A stretch of DNA of 64,000 nt, from NCBI RefSeq assembly GCF_018129985.1, contig NZ_JAFCKT010000001.1, positions 868,001 through 932,000 of the forward strand, written 5' to 3'. Every line of letters begins with the position of its first letter. Positions within the stretch are counted from its first letter, which is position 1. A program made the translations under genes and the position numbers. Below are positions 7,887-16,358 of the stretch, one piece after another. This stretch comes from Bradyrhizobium sp. SZCCT0148 (GTDB lineage Bacteria > Pseudomonadota > Alphaproteobacteria > Rhizobiales > Xanthobacteraceae). The notes beneath the pieces were generated by a model. That model had not been told where the DNA came from. It made no database searches and worked only from the letters and a program-made list of their open reading frames with translations.

Positions 7887-10800
7887 ATGAGGGCGGCTGG
7901 CGTTCAGTTGACGACGGTTTACGACCAGAAACGGATTCAAGTGAGGCTTACCAAGAAGGCGCGAGCGGCCAAGACGCCGCCGAAGCAGACGTCACCGGTC
8001 AAGGTGTCACCGAAGAAGGCGTCGCCGACCAGGACGTCGTCACGCAAGCCGCTGCCAGGGAAGAGCAAAGAGGCGCAGCGCGCCGCGATCTCCTCTTCGT
8101 CGCCGCTCGGCATGCTGGCGCTGCATCTGCTCGGCCAATGGAAACAGTCGGCCCAGAGCGGCATCGTTTTTCTCGCCGAGAACGAGAACAGGGCGGAGCG
8201 GCTCGGCAGCGTCATTCACGCGCTCGACCCCTCCTGCGAGGTGCTGGTGTTTCCGCGCTTGAACACCTTGCCGTTCGATCAGCTCGAGCCGTCGCACGAG
8301 CTCGCAGGACGTAGAGCCTCCGTCCTGAGGCGCATCGCGAAATCCAAGACGCCGCTCTTTCTCGTCGCGACGGCGGAGGCCGTGATGGAGCGACTGCCGC
8401 CACCGGCGAGCCTGTCGCGCCTGAGCTTGAGCCTGAAGGTCGGCGGCGCGTTCTCGGAGCAGGATCTGGAGACGCGCCTCGCAGAGCTCGGATACGATCT
8501 CGATGACGAGCCGGACTATCCGGGCGGGGCGCTGTTCCACGGCCAGACCTTCGAGATATTTCCAGCCGGCGCGCTCGGGCCGTTCCGGATCGAGCATTCG
8601 GATCGCGCGATCAAGCGGATCGTGGCATTCGATCCGAACGAGCACAGGATCATCTTCGAAACCAGGGAGCTGGTCGTCGATCCCATGTCGGAGCGGCTTG
8701 GCCTTGCCGGCAAAGGCGGCAAGCGCGTCAGCCTGTTCGACTATTGCGGACGCGCCAAATGGATCGCCGATGCGGGCGTCCCGGCACATGTCGACGGCTG
8801 GTTCGATACGATCGAGGAGGCCGCGCCGCGTGCGGAACGTGAGCGCGAATATCTCGGACGGCGCGACTGGAAGCAGCTCTGCCGGGGCATGAAGGTGTTG
8901 CCGCGCGCTTCGTCCTTCCAGACCGTTCCTGAATTTTCGAAGCTGACCTCCGCGAGGAAGGCGTTGCGGGCTTTCGTCGACGACACGCGGCGGGCCGGAT
9001 CGCGGCTGGTTCTCGTCGCAGCGCATGAGGACGATCTGCGCGTGATGGAGCGGATGTGCGGCCTCAAGGCGCAGCGCTGCGAAGATTGGCACGAGGCTGT
9101 GCGCGGGCGGGGCGGCGAGGCGGCGCTGCTGGCCGACCTCGATGCCGGCTTCATCGTGCCGGGAAAAAAGCCTCTCGTCGTCGTGACGGCCTCCGACGTG
9201 CTCGGCAGCCGCGCGCATCATCCGCAGCCGATGGCGCGCGCCTGGAGCGCGGCGTTCGACCATGCGGATGTGCCCGAGCAGGGCACCGTGGTCATCCATC
9301 TCCAGCGCGGCCTCGGCGTGCTCGACGGCCTGCAGACCGTGAACACCGGCGGCGGCGCGATGCGCGAGATGATCCGCCTGAAGTTCGCCGGCGACCACGC
9401 GGTGCTGGTGCCGCCGCCAGATCTGGCGCTGATGTGGCCTTACGCGGCCGAGCTCGGCAAGCTCTCGCTCGACAAGGCGGACGGCAGCACATGGTGGGCG
9501 CGCCGCGGCGAGGCCGAGCGCGAAATCCAGGTGGCGGGCAAGGCGCTCGCCAAGCACATCAGCCAGCGCCGCAAGCGCCGCGGCGAGAAGCTGGTGCCGC
9601 CGGGATCGGCCTATGAGAAGTTCGTTGCGCGTTTCCCCTACTTCACGACGATCGACCAGGCCAAGGCGATCGCCGACGTGCTGGACGATCTTGCCTCCGG
9701 TCACCCGATGGACCGGGTGATCTGCGGCGACGTCGGGTTCGGCAAGACCGAGGTGGCGCTGCGCGCGGCAGCGGCCGTCGTGCTGTCGGGCAAGCAGGTG
9801 GCGATCGCTGTGCCGACGACGGTGTTGGCACGGCAGCATGTGGCGACGTTCCAGAAGCGCTTTGCCCCGTTCGGCATCGAGGTCGGCAACCTGTCGCGAG
9901 CGACCTCGGGTGCGGCGCTGCGCGAGACCAGGGAGGGACTGCGCAGCGGCCGGATCAAGGTCGTGATCGGCACGCAGGCGCTCACCGGCAAGGACGTCAG
10001 GTTCGACGATCTCGGCCTCGTCATCATCGACGAGGAGCAGCATTTCGGCGCGGCCGAGAAGGCCAAGCTCTCCGGCCTCGCCAAGAACGTGCATGTGCTG
10101 ATGATGAGCGCGACGCCGATCCCGCGCACGCTTGCCGCGGGCCTGGCCGGCTTCCGCGACCTCAGCGTGATCGCCTCGCCCCCGGTGCACCGGCTGCCGG
10201 TCGCCACCCGGATCGCGCCGCTGTCGGATGCGGCGATCGCAACCGCACTGCTGCGCGAGCAGCGCCGCCACGGCCAGAGCTTCCTGATCTGTCCGCGCAT
10301 CCAGGATCTCGATCCCATGCTGGCGCGGGTGCAGGCGGTGGCGCCGGACCTGCGCATCGTCTGCCTGCACGGCCGACTGGCGGCCGACGAGATCGACGAT
10401 CGCATGATGAGCTTCGTCGAGGGCAGGGCCGACGTGCTGCTCGCGACCAACATCGTCGAGAGCGGCCTCGACATTCCCCGCGCCAACACCATCGTGGTGT
10501 GCTGGCCGGAGAAGTTCGGCCTCGCCCAGCTGCATCAGCTGCGCGGGCGCGTCGGCCGCGGCGGCATTCGCGCCTTCGCCCATCTGTTGACCGAGACGGC
10601 GTCCGGACAATCCGAGAAGCGGCTGGCCGTGCTCGAGGAGTTCAGCAAGCCCGGCGCCGGTTTTGCCATCAGCGAGCGCGACCTCGATCTGAGAGGTGCA
10701 GGTGACCTGTTCTCCGAGGAGCAATCCGGCCACGTCCATGTGTTCGGGCCGGTGCTCTACAGCCACCTCCTGAAGATGGCCTCGGAGAAGCTCGACGAGG

Positions 10801-11216
10801 GGCAGGCGGTGTGGGTGCCCGACCTGAACCTGCCGGTCGCGGACATGCTGCCCGAGAGCTACGTGCAGTCCGAGCCGGTGCGCCTCGAACTCTATGCGCG
10901 CGCCGCAAGATGCAAGGATGAGGACGATCTCGAAGATCTCGAGGAGGAAACCGCACGTCGCTTCGGCCCGCTGCCGCGGGGCGCGCTCGATTTCTTCGCC
11001 GCAGCCCGGATCAGGATCGAGTGCAAACGCAGAGGCATCATTCGCCTCGACGTCGGGCCCGAGGCGGCAGCGGCAACGTTCCTGCCCGGGCGCCTGCGGA
11101 AGTCGCGGGGCAAATCGTTGCAGCGCGATGGCGACCGCGTGGTCCATCACGCCAAGATGCAGGACGCGCCGTTCGATCGGGTGGAGGAATTGTTCGAGCT
11201 GCTGGACGAGGGGTAG
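7887..11216 (+). CDS. Mfd-like superfamily 2 helicase (divergent Mfd paralogue)
   Basis: Encodes 1109 residues. The domain order matches transcription-repair coupling factor: a Lys/Ser/Pro-rich N-tail (1-60), UvrB-homology modules (about 65-300; VFPRLNTLPFDQLEPS corresponds to the conserved Mfd phrase), a CarD-like RNA-polymerase-interaction module near 468 (VVIHLQRGLGVLDGL), RecG-type helicase lobes with GDVGFGKTE near 614, DEEQH near 715, SATPIPRTL and QLRGRVGRG near 882, and a C-terminal Mfd D7-like domain. The helicase core is intact, but the polymerase-binding module has lost the VHxxHGIGR signature (IHLQRGLGV here), and the post-helicase segment reads QSGHVHVFGPVLY instead of QSGHIKEVGFELY. 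The true mfd is at 33639-37157. The job of this copy is unknown; repair or transcript release at specific polymerases is a guess. Confidence 0.85.
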   Translation: MRAAGVQLTTVYDQKRIQVRLTKKARAAKTPPKQTSPVKVSPKKASPTRTSSRKPLPGKSKEAQRAAISSSSPLGMLALHLLGQWKQSAQSGIVFLAENENRAERLGSVIHALDPSCEVLVFPRLNTLPFDQLEPSHELAGRRASVLRRIAKSKTPLFLVATAEAVMERLPPPASLSRLSLSLKVGGAFSEQDLETRLAELGYDLDDEPDYPGGALFHGQTFEIFPAGALGPFRIEHSDRAIKRIVAFDPNEHRIIFETRELVVDPMSERLGLAGKGGKRVSLFDYCGRAKWIADAGVPAHVDGWFDTIEEAAPRAEREREYLGRRDWKQLCRGMKVLPRASSFQTVPEFSKLTSARKALRAFVDDTRRAGSRLVLVAAHEDDLRVMERMCGLKAQRCEDWHEAVRGRGGEAALLADLDAGFIVPGKKPLVVVTASDVLGSRAHHPQPMARAWSAAFDHADVPEQGTVVIHLQRGLGVLDGLQTVNTGGGAMREMIRLKFAGDHAVLVPPPDLALMWPYAAELGKLSLDKADGSTWWARRGEAEREIQVAGKALAKHISQRRKRRGEKLVPPGSAYEKFVARFPYFTTIDQAKAIADVLDDLASGHPMDRVICGDVGFGKTEVALRAAAAVVLSGKQVAIAVPTTVLARQHVATFQKRFAPFGIEVGNLSRATSGAALRETREGLRSGRIKVVIGTQALTGKDVRFDDLGLVIIDEEQHFGAAEKAKLSGLAKNVHVLMMSATPIPRTLAAGLAGFRDLSVIASPPVHRLPVATRIAPLSDAAIATALLREQRRHGQSFLICPRIQDLDPMLARVQAVAPDLRIVCLHGRLAADEIDDRMMSFVEGRADVLLATNIVESGLDIPRANTIVVCWPEKFGLAQLHQLRGRVGRGGIRAFAHLLTETASGQSEKRLAVLEEFSKPGAGFAISERDLDLRGAGDLFSEEQSGHVHVFGPVLYSHLLKMASEKLDEGQAVWVPDLNLPVADMLPESYVQSEPVRLELYARAARCKDEDDLEDLEEETARRFGPLPRGALDFFAAARIRIECKRRGIIRLDVGPEAAAATFLPGRLRKSRGKSLQRDGDRVVHHAKMQDAPFDRVEELFELLDEG

Positions 11217-11516
11217 GGACAGCAAAAAACGCGAAAACAACCCCATGCACAGTAGCTAAGTGCTGCTGGTGCAAGGCTTTTTGAATCGGGGTTGAGCGGC
11301 GCGTTTGCTCCGTCGGGCAAAACAGCATTTGTCTGCGTGGCGCCTCCGCTGCTCGCATGATCTCCGTAGTCGGCCGGGGTTCGCGGGCCCTGCCGCTAAC
11401 GTGGAATTAATCCGAAATGCTCACAATTTTAGACAGTTGTGTAAGGGTGCTGCGTACAAAGGGTCGTCGCGAGGACGGTTCAGGGGCGGCTTCCTGTTGC
11501 TCGCTCACTGGGGTCA
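11217..11516. other. 300-base gap, candidate dispersed repeat at its start
   Basis: No gene is apparent. The first 80 bases contain AACCCC (11239-11244) and GGGGTT (11289-11294) as inverted ends around an A/T-richer segment, resembling short dispersed intergenic elements of Bradyrhizobium. The rest is featureless upstream sequence of the next gene. Confidence 0.35.
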
Positions 11517-12221
11517 ATGCAGATGACCGCGACTTTCGAAACGCAAAGCTTCGCCGAAGAGCTCGACGCCGCAGCCCTCGCGGCTGCCGCATCGGCGGAC
11601 CAACCCGAAATCTCCGAAGCTCCGCCTCTGCTCAAGCGGTCCAGCCGCAAGTCGATCCTGGTCCTGTCGGTGTGTGCTCTCGCCATCAACGGTGCAGCGG
11701 CGATCTACACCTCGCCGACCGATTTTCGGTCGCTGAGCGCCGACAGCCTGGCGGAGCTGCTTCCACGTCTGCAAACGCCCGTACCGAAACCGGATCCCGT
11801 GGTGGCGGCCTTGAAGGACATTCAGGCGGCCCAGCAGCAGCACACCGCGTTGCTGCAACAGAACAATCAGGTATCGGATCAGAACTCGGTCTTGCTGCAG
11901 CAGGATTCGATGGTGCTGCTGTCGCTGCGGCAGAGCATCACGGAGGAGCGGGTCGACGTGAGGAAGATCTCGTCGCAATTGTCGGCGCTGGTGGCGAAGA
12001 TCGACAATTTGCAAAACACGGTGACGTCGGACGTCACCTCGTCCGTCCGGCGCGCGCATGCGCGCTACGGGCTGCCCGCCGCGATGCGCAAGCGGATGGC
12101 AAGGGACGTTCGGGATGTTCGGGACGTTCGGGAAATTCGGGACGTAAAGCCCCTGGGTCCCGTTTCGGTCGGAGGCGCGCCGCTGACCGTGCCGGCCGCG
12201 ACGGCGGGTCCCGAAAGCTGA
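11517..12221 (+). CDS. Membrane-anchored coiled-coil protein with DVR tandem repeat
   Basis: Encodes 234 residues; ATG 11517 or 11523. About 45 cytosolic residues precede one hydrophobic helix (SILVLSVCALAINGAAAIY, about 46-64). A Gln-rich coiled coil follows (AAQQQHTALLQQNNQVSDQNSVLLQQ) and then a second helical block (ISSQLSALVAKIDNLQNTV). Near residue 196 a run of DVR units (RDVRDVRDVREIRDV) is encoded by five 9-base tandem units at 12103-12147. The tail is Pro/Val-rich. It looks like a bitopic envelope protein with a periplasmic coiled coil. No family is recognised. Confidence 0.65.
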   Translation: MQMTATFETQSFAEELDAAALAAAASADQPEISEAPPLLKRSSRKSILVLSVCALAINGAAAIYTSPTDFRSLSADSLAELLPRLQTPVPKPDPVVAALKDIQAAQQQHTALLQQNNQVSDQNSVLLQQDSMVLLSLRQSITEERVDVRKISSQLSALVAKIDNLQNTVTSDVTSSVRRAHARYGLPAAMRKRMARDVRDVRDVREIRDVKPLGPVSVGGAPLTVPAATAGPES

Positions 12222-12279
12222 CGAGCGCTTCCTGATCGAGAGAGGCTGAACCGGGTGGTCCGGGAGGCCTGACAGCCCG

Positions 12280-12522
12280 TCACTTCGCGGCGTGGTCGAT
12301 CTTGTGCTGCAGATGGCCGGTGTCGTGATCGCGGCGCAACTGGCTCAGCGACGTCTCGTTCAGCTGAACCAGGACCTCGCTCAGTTGCGCCGTGTCGGGA
12401 TAGCCGGCTGCAAAGCCCCGTCCGTAAATCTTGCGCAGCGTGCCGACCAGCGTGTTGCCGTGCTTCTTGCTGATTGCGCCATCCTTGTCGCGGTGGCGGC
12501 CATCCAGGCCCGGTTCTTTCAT
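12280..12522 (-). CDS. Conserved hypothetical protein, 80 aa
   Basis: Starts at ATG 12522 with a GGGAG ribosome site just upstream; longer in-frame extensions lack one. The sequence MKEPGLDGRHRDKDGAISKKHGNTLVGTLRKIYG contains a KHGNTLVGTLRKIYG segment of a kind seen in short rhizobial proteins of unknown function. It is strongly charged, with no Cys and no hydrophobic helix. The C-terminal half (QLSEVLVQLNETSLSQLRRDH) is probably a helix. The basic, Gly-rich N-terminal half suggests nucleic-acid contact, but this is inference. Confidence 0.6.
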   Translation of the reverse strand: MKEPGLDGRHRDKDGAISKKHGNTLVGTLRKIYGRGFAAGYPDTAQLSEVLVQLNETSLSQLRRDHDTGHLQHKIDHAAK

Positions 12523-12728
12523 GGTTCGCTCCCTGTGCGGCGTCTCGAGCGCCTCGCGCGAGCCTGCTCCCAAACGCGTTGACTGGCAATGGCGCGCGGC
12601 AGTTGAAGGCTGCTGGGGCAAGCGCAGGTGCTCGCGCCTCTCTCCAACTCGTGAAGCCGCGCTCGGTTGTGGCGCGACGCTCGGCTCATCAGATCACAGC
12701 GGGCGATTGCTCGATTGGAGTTGCTGCG

Positions 12729-12941
12729 ATGCGGTCTCTATCCGCCATGGGTCTGTTGCTGGTGCTGTGCAGTTCCGCAAGCGCGGCAAACGTGCATCAC
12801 GCCCGCGCGCGTCATCCCGCAGTGGACCGGCCGCACGCGAGCGGAGCGCCGCCGGTGCGCTTCGCCGTCCCCGGCTGGAGCGACGAGGCCACGGCGCGCT
12901 GGCTGAACAAAGCCTCGTCAAACGTCGGCCGGGGCGGTTAG
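12729..12941 (+). CDS. Small exported protein, 70 aa
   Basis: ATG 12729 opens a clear signal peptide (MRSLSAMGLLLVLCSSASAA) with an Ala-x-Ala cleavage site. The mature part is short and His/Arg/Pro-rich (NVHHARARHPAVDRPHASG) and ends with an amphipathic stretch (WSDEATARWLNKASSNVGRGG). There is no Cys after the leader and no known family. The predicted location is periplasmic; function unknown. Confidence 0.55.
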   Translation: MRSLSAMGLLLVLCSSASAANVHHARARHPAVDRPHASGAPPVRFAVPGWSDEATARWLNKASSNVGRGG

Positions 12942-12982
12942 CCGCGGAGAAGGGCGCTGGGCGATGCTCGAATGGCGAGGGG

Positions 12983-13153
12983 CTAGGCGGCCTGCTCTTC
13001 GAACGAGGTGTAGACCCGGCCGGCGGGATCGACGACTTGGACGTCCCTGCAACCGTCCCGGACAAGCTCTCTGGCTTTCTTGAGGGCGGCTTCGAGTGAC
13101 AGCCGCTTGAGGCTGACGACGCCCGCCGTGTCGAAACCGTTGATTTCAAACAT
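12983..13153 (-). CDS. Small conserved protein, 56 aa
   Basis: Starts at ATG 13153 behind a strong GGAGGG ribosome site. The sequence begins MFEINGFDTAGVVSLKRLSL and continues with a helix (EAALKKARELVRDGC) and a short beta part (DVQVVDPAGRVYTS), an alpha/beta mini-domain. Proteins of this size and layout occur widely in Bradyrhizobium without known function. A longer in-frame extension is ignored because its composition is poor and the ribosome site marks this start. Confidence 0.65.
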   Translation of the reverse strand: MFEINGFDTAGVVSLKRLSLEAALKKARELVRDGCRDVQVVDPAGRVYTSFEEQAA

Positions 13154-13317
13154 GCAGTTCCCTCCGGTTTTGGTGAATCCTACACGTTTCCGGCGGGTTG
13201 TCAGCGGGTTTTTAGGAAGGTTTTTGGAATGGCTGCGGATGCCAGGCACTCGCAGCGTGCGGCAGTTGAGCCCACCGTCACCACAGTCATTGCGAAAGTC
13301 ATCACGGCAAGTCCGCC

Positions 13318-13509
13318 TCAAGCCAGCGGGATCGTGTCCACCCGCCGACAGGGACGACACTGATAGGCATGCTCGCCGGGAAGCGTGAAGATGGCCGGCA
13401 GCGTGGCCAAGAACGTCATCGGCCGTCTGCACTTGGAGCAGATCAGAACGGGCGGACTGTCCTTCGCTACGCAAGCCATCGCCAACATGCCCGGTGGGGT
13501 AGGGCACAA
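13318..13509 (-). CDS. Small zinc-ribbon protein, 63 aa
   Basis: Contains ICSKC near residue 24 and YQCRPC near 50, a C-x2-C pair repeated with a 24-residue spacer, the mark of a minimal zinc ribbon. The end is RRVDTIPLA. The start is uncertain: TTG 13509 or the ATG seven codons inside (MLAMACVAKDSPP). Function unknown. It is the third such short zinc-binding protein in the first 14 kb. Confidence 0.5.
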   Translation of the reverse strand: MCPTPPGMLAMACVAKDSPPVLICSKCRRPMTFLATLPAIFTLPGEHAYQCRPCRRVDTIPLA

Positions 13510-13630
13510 TAGGCGAAGGCTGTGCGGAGTTCATCTCGGGGCGACTACTGGGCGCTATCGGAAATTGGCGCGTTTGCGACGGGCTCGGGTGCGCGGCGTC
13601 GCAAGACGAGGCAACATGAAATGATAGAAG

Positions 13631-13648
13631 ATAAGTGCACTGTCACCG
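13631..13648. repeat. Copy of the TGCACTGTCACCG dispersed motif
   Basis: ATAAGTGCACTGTCACCG matches TTAAATGCACTGTCACCG at 15674-15691 in 15 of 18 positions. The motif is seen flanking REP-type or transposase remnants in many proteobacteria; no transposase frame is present here. Confidence 0.45.
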
Positions 13649-13772
13649 TTATCCCCGTTATCCATTGAGAGGGATTGGCAACGGCGTGGGGAGGAGGGCG
13701 GAGTCTTGCAGACGGGCGGATCGTCCCGAAGCGCCCGACGCGCTGCTGCTCAGCGCGGACTTGTGCGGAAAA

Positions 13773-13937
13773 CTATTGTGGCTCGGTCGGCTTGTCTCGC
13801 TCATGGCTTTCGGCGTCGGCTGCCGCGCACGCGTCCATGCCATGGCATCTGCTGAAATAGTAACGAGCCCCCGCGACGACTGCGCCAACGATCACCACGG
13901 AAACCAGCAGGACAATCATCTTTCGTCGATTTGACAT
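13773..13937 (-). CDS. Small single-pass membrane protein, 54 aa
   Basis: Read directly from the minus strand: ATG 13937, stop TAG at 13773-13775. The protein starts MSNRRKMIVLLVSVVIVGAV: a short basic N-tail, then one hydrophobic helix of about 17 residues, then a Tyr-Tyr-Phe boundary. A soluble tail with two Cys (RCHGMDAC) and a charged, Pro-containing end follows. The basic N-tail predicts an N-in topology with the Cys pair in the periplasm, where it could form a disulphide. Function unknown. Confidence 0.5.
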   Translation of the reverse strand: MSNRRKMIVLLVSVVIVGAVVAGARYYFSRCHGMDACAAADAESHERDKPTEPQ

Positions 13938-14192
13938 TCATGACTTTCTTATCAAACCGGATTTGCGATGACAGCACCTTACAGGTTGCTGAATTTGGCC
14001 GGATTTAATGCGCCTTGCTGCTCATGGCAAACAACCATCGGGTCGCAATCCTGGGCCGGCGGCGCGGTATCCGCGGGGATTGTAAATTCTCGAAACTGGC
14101 AGCGGCGACGACCGTCACGGCGAAGGAGGGATCGCAAGGCAGGCGACGATTCTTCACCGGATCCGATGGCAGCGCATCCAGCATTGGCTCGA

Positions 14193-14588
14193 CTAGGCGC
14201 CTGCCATCTCGGGAAAGACGGCCTCGATCTTGGTTTTCAGCGTGGCGGCGTTGAACGGCTTGACGATATAGTTGTTCACGCCCGCCTTCTTGGCGGCAAT
14301 GACGTTCTCGGTCTTCGATTCCGCCGTGATCATGATGAACGGCGTGGTGGCGAGATTGGTGTCGGCGCGGACCTCCCGCAGCAAGTCATAGCCGGTCATC
14401 GGCTCCATGTTCCAGTCCGAGATGACCAGGCCGTATTTCTTTGCGCGCATCTTGTTGAGTGCGGCCGATCCATCGCTGGCGTCGTCGACATTCTCGAAGC
14501 CGAGCTGCTTGAGGAGATTTCGGATGATGCGGATCATGGTGCTGTAGTCGTCCACCACCAAGACAGGCATCGACAGATCAACTGCCAT
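14193..14588 (-). CDS. cheY: CheY-type single-domain response regulator
   Basis: Encodes 131 residues and consists of one receiver domain only. The acidic pair Asp13-Asp14, the phospho-acceptor Asp58 (VISDWN), Thr88 and Lys110 are all present. DDYSTMIRIIRNLLKQLGF and GLVISDWNMEPMTG are close to classical CheY, so it should bind a flagellar switch when phosphorylated. No kinase (CheA) or receptor gene is in the window. It diverges from the cheZ-like gene, the phosphatase expected to act on it, which supports a motility role. Confidence 0.85.
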   Translation of the reverse strand: MAVDLSMPVLVVDDYSTMIRIIRNLLKQLGFENVDDASDGSAALNKMRAKKYGLVISDWNMEPMTGYDLLREVRADTNLATTPFIMITAESKTENVIAAKKAGVNNYIVKPFNAATLKTKIEAVFPEMAGA

Positions 14589-14905
14589 CTTGCTCTCCTA
14601 CGCAACGAAAACGCACATTCGGGACAGATTGCTTAGGCCCGGTCAAGCCGCTCCGAGGACTAACATCGGTCCTTAAACAGGGCGTTAACTGCTGTATCAG
14701 TCGCTCTCCGTCGAACCAATGAGACATGAGAGAAGAGAATATCTTTCGCAGAGGGAGGCGACCTTACCGCTTATTAACGACCGCTTGCTTTGGTGGTCGA
14801 CGAGAGTTGAGAGCGCGAAAATGCATCCACTCATTCGAAACTTCCTTTTTAAGCCACCATAGATTGCTGTGGCACACGAACGACAAGTCGCCACCGCCGG
14901 GGATT
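14589..14905. other. Divergent cheY/cheZ promoter region
   Basis: 317 bases between divergent starts. It is more A/T-rich than its surroundings (for example around 14821-14870) and presumably holds both promoters. No clear consensus promoter or flagellar sigma-28 site could be identified by eye. Confidence 0.4.
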
Positions 14906-15427
14906 ATGATGATTACGCCGCAAGAAGAGAGGGTGCTGAAAACGCATCTGGTCGAGATGTTCGGCCACATCAGCAGCATGCGGCGGGAATTCGCCGCTCT
15001 TCAAGGCAACAGCAAGGGCAGTTTCGCGACGATGACAGACACCCTCGACGCGATCGTCGAGAATACGGAGGCAGCCGGGAACGCGATCCTCGAAAGCATG
15101 GAGGCGATCGGCGCCAGCGTCGCGAAGTTGCAGGGCGTCGACGAGCCGACCGTTGCAGCGGTATGCGGCGAGATCGTCGATAGCACGAATAACGTGTTCG
15201 AGGCCTGCGCGTTTCAGGACCTCACAGGTCAACGGATCACGCGGGTCGTCAAGTCGCTTCAGTTCATGGAAGACCACATCAACAGGCTGGTCCGGATGTG
15301 GGGAAAAGAGGAGCTGGCGCGGATGGCCTCCGAGCTTGCTGTTCCAAGCGCACCGAACTTGATGGAGGGTCCGAAGCGGCCCGGCGTGGCGATTTCCCAG
15401 GACGACATCGACAAGCTGTTCGCGTGA
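14906..15427 (+). CDS. cheZ: CheZ-family protein phosphatase
   Basis: Encodes 173 residues from ATG 14906 (or 14909). The long helical hairpin is followed by CAFQDLTGQRITRVVKSL, the CheZ active-site motif; Asp105 and Gln109 correspond to the metal-coordinating Asp and the water-positioning Gln that strip phosphate from CheY. The C-terminus (SQDDIDKLFA) matches the acidic peptide by which CheZ docks on CheY, joined by a Pro-rich linker (145-163). It is shorter than enterobacterial CheZ (about 214 residues). The divergent neighbour is a CheY, so the two likely form an on/off pair. Confidence 0.85.
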   Translation: MMITPQEERVLKTHLVEMFGHISSMRREFAALQGNSKGSFATMTDTLDAIVENTEAAGNAILESMEAIGASVAKLQGVDEPTVAAVCGEIVDSTNNVFEACAFQDLTGQRITRVVKSLQFMEDHINRLVRMWGKEELARMASELAVPSAPNLMEGPKRPGVAISQDDIDKLFA

Positions 15428-15594
15428 GCTGCAATATCCTCTGAGCTGCGGTTACCCGGGCTTTTCGGCTGTCAGACTTCGATCAGATCACCAGCGAGCA
15501 ATTTCTGGCTGATCGGAGTCGCGCGCAAGTACGCCCTTTTTGTTCATCTTCGCTATTCGTACAGAAGCTTGACCCCGAAAATATGGTCAGTGTT

Positions 15595-15619
15595 TGGTGA
15601 GTGCGCTGGGGCTCGAACC
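15595..15619 (-). repeat. Displaced copy of the tRNA-Lys 3' end (candidate att site)
   Basis: This stretch matches the 3' end of the tRNA-Lys gene (16581-16605), including the CCA, acceptor strand and T-arm, in 24 of 25 positions and in the same orientation. It lies 986 bases beyond the tRNA 3' end, where the far attachment site of a tRNA-integrating element would be. Confidence 0.65.
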
Positions 15620-15626
15620 AAGTTAC

Positions 15627-15690
15627 GGGGACAGTGCACTTAACCCAGCCCGAGCCTCATCACGTCCTACAAATTAAATGCACTGTCACC
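15627..15690. repeat. Inverted pair of the TGCACTGTC motif
   Basis: GGGGACAGTGCACTTAA (15627-15643) faces TTAAATGCACTGTCACC (15674-15690); the arms are complementary at 15 of 17 positions with a 30-base centre. A further single copy is at 13631. It resembles REP-like or mini-transposon termini; there is no coding capacity inside. Confidence 0.5.
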
Positions 15691-15931
15691 GCAATACCCA
15701 ATTGCCCAATTCAACATCGCTTGATGTCGTCATCTGACAAATTGGCGAGCGAGCGGCCGCGATCCATGTAGGATTCGCGACTTCGGCCCCAAAAGAATGA
15801 AAATGGAATTGGCGATGCGCGCGGTTTCTCCGAGGTGTCCAAAGTCGTAGCTCGATGCGGACAGTCTCAAAGCTCCGTGCTGATTCAAAAAGGCCCGGAG
15901 AAGCCCGAATCTGGTTCGCTTCAGCATTGGC

Positions 15932-16294
15932 TTACTTGCCGGGCATTCGGTTAAAGGTGTAGGGCGCCTCGGTGTTGTGCCTGCACTTGGGGCACTCATA
16001 GACAGCGCGCGAACCACCATCGCGGCCGGTATTACCGACCGTCAGCATCGGAACTGGGGGAAATTCGCATTTGCAAAGCTGGTAACCCAGCGCCTGAGCA
16101 ACCTCTGCTTCCGCGATCGCTGCCGCCTTTGCTGCCTTGTCGAGCGCGGCATCGATGAGTTCGCCCTCCCGCGACGGCGCGTCACCGCTGTCACGCAGGT
16201 CGTGGAGCATTCCGATAGCAGAGCGGAGACCGTCAAAGATTCCTTTGAACGCCGCGGCTCCTTGGGACCAAGTATTCGGATCGTCAATCGGCAT
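15932..16294 (-). CDS. Hypothetical protein with C-terminal zinc-ribbon
   Basis: Encodes 120 residues from ATG 16294, with GAGGGA about 7 bases upstream. The N-terminal two thirds are helical and Ala-rich (SREGELIDAALDKAAKAAAIAEAEVAQALGY). The last 45 residues have CKC near 75 and CPKC near 102 around a beta-rich segment, likely a zinc ribbon. Proteins of this type are often found among phage-derived or island genes, which fits its position between tRNA-Lys and the displaced tRNA 3' copy. No integrase or other phage gene is nearby. Function unknown. Confidence 0.6.
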   Translation of the reverse strand: MPIDDPNTWSQGAAAFKGIFDGLRSAIGMLHDLRDSGDAPSREGELIDAALDKAAKAAAIAEAEVAQALGYQLCKCEFPPVPMLTVGNTGRDGGSRAVYECPKCRHNTEAPYTFNRMPGK

Positions 16295-16358
16295 GATCGA
16301 TTCCCTCTTTGCGACCAGTATCGCCGCGGTTCGCGCTTGACGGAAGGCGTCGCGCCGG

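Larger units (their letters stand above)
15428..15931. other. 504-base gap with tRNA remnant and repeat
   Basis: No gene supported. It holds the 25-base copy of the tRNA-Lys 3' end (15595-15619) and an inverted pair of the TGCACTGTC motif (15627-15690); the rest is featureless. Confidence 0.5.

Noticed and set aside
8040..11246. Very long minus-strand open frame (over 1000 codons) opposite the Mfd paralogue
   Set aside because: It is His/Arg/Ala/Gln-rich with no folds or motifs, a normal side effect of GC-rich third positions. The plus strand has a complete helicase.
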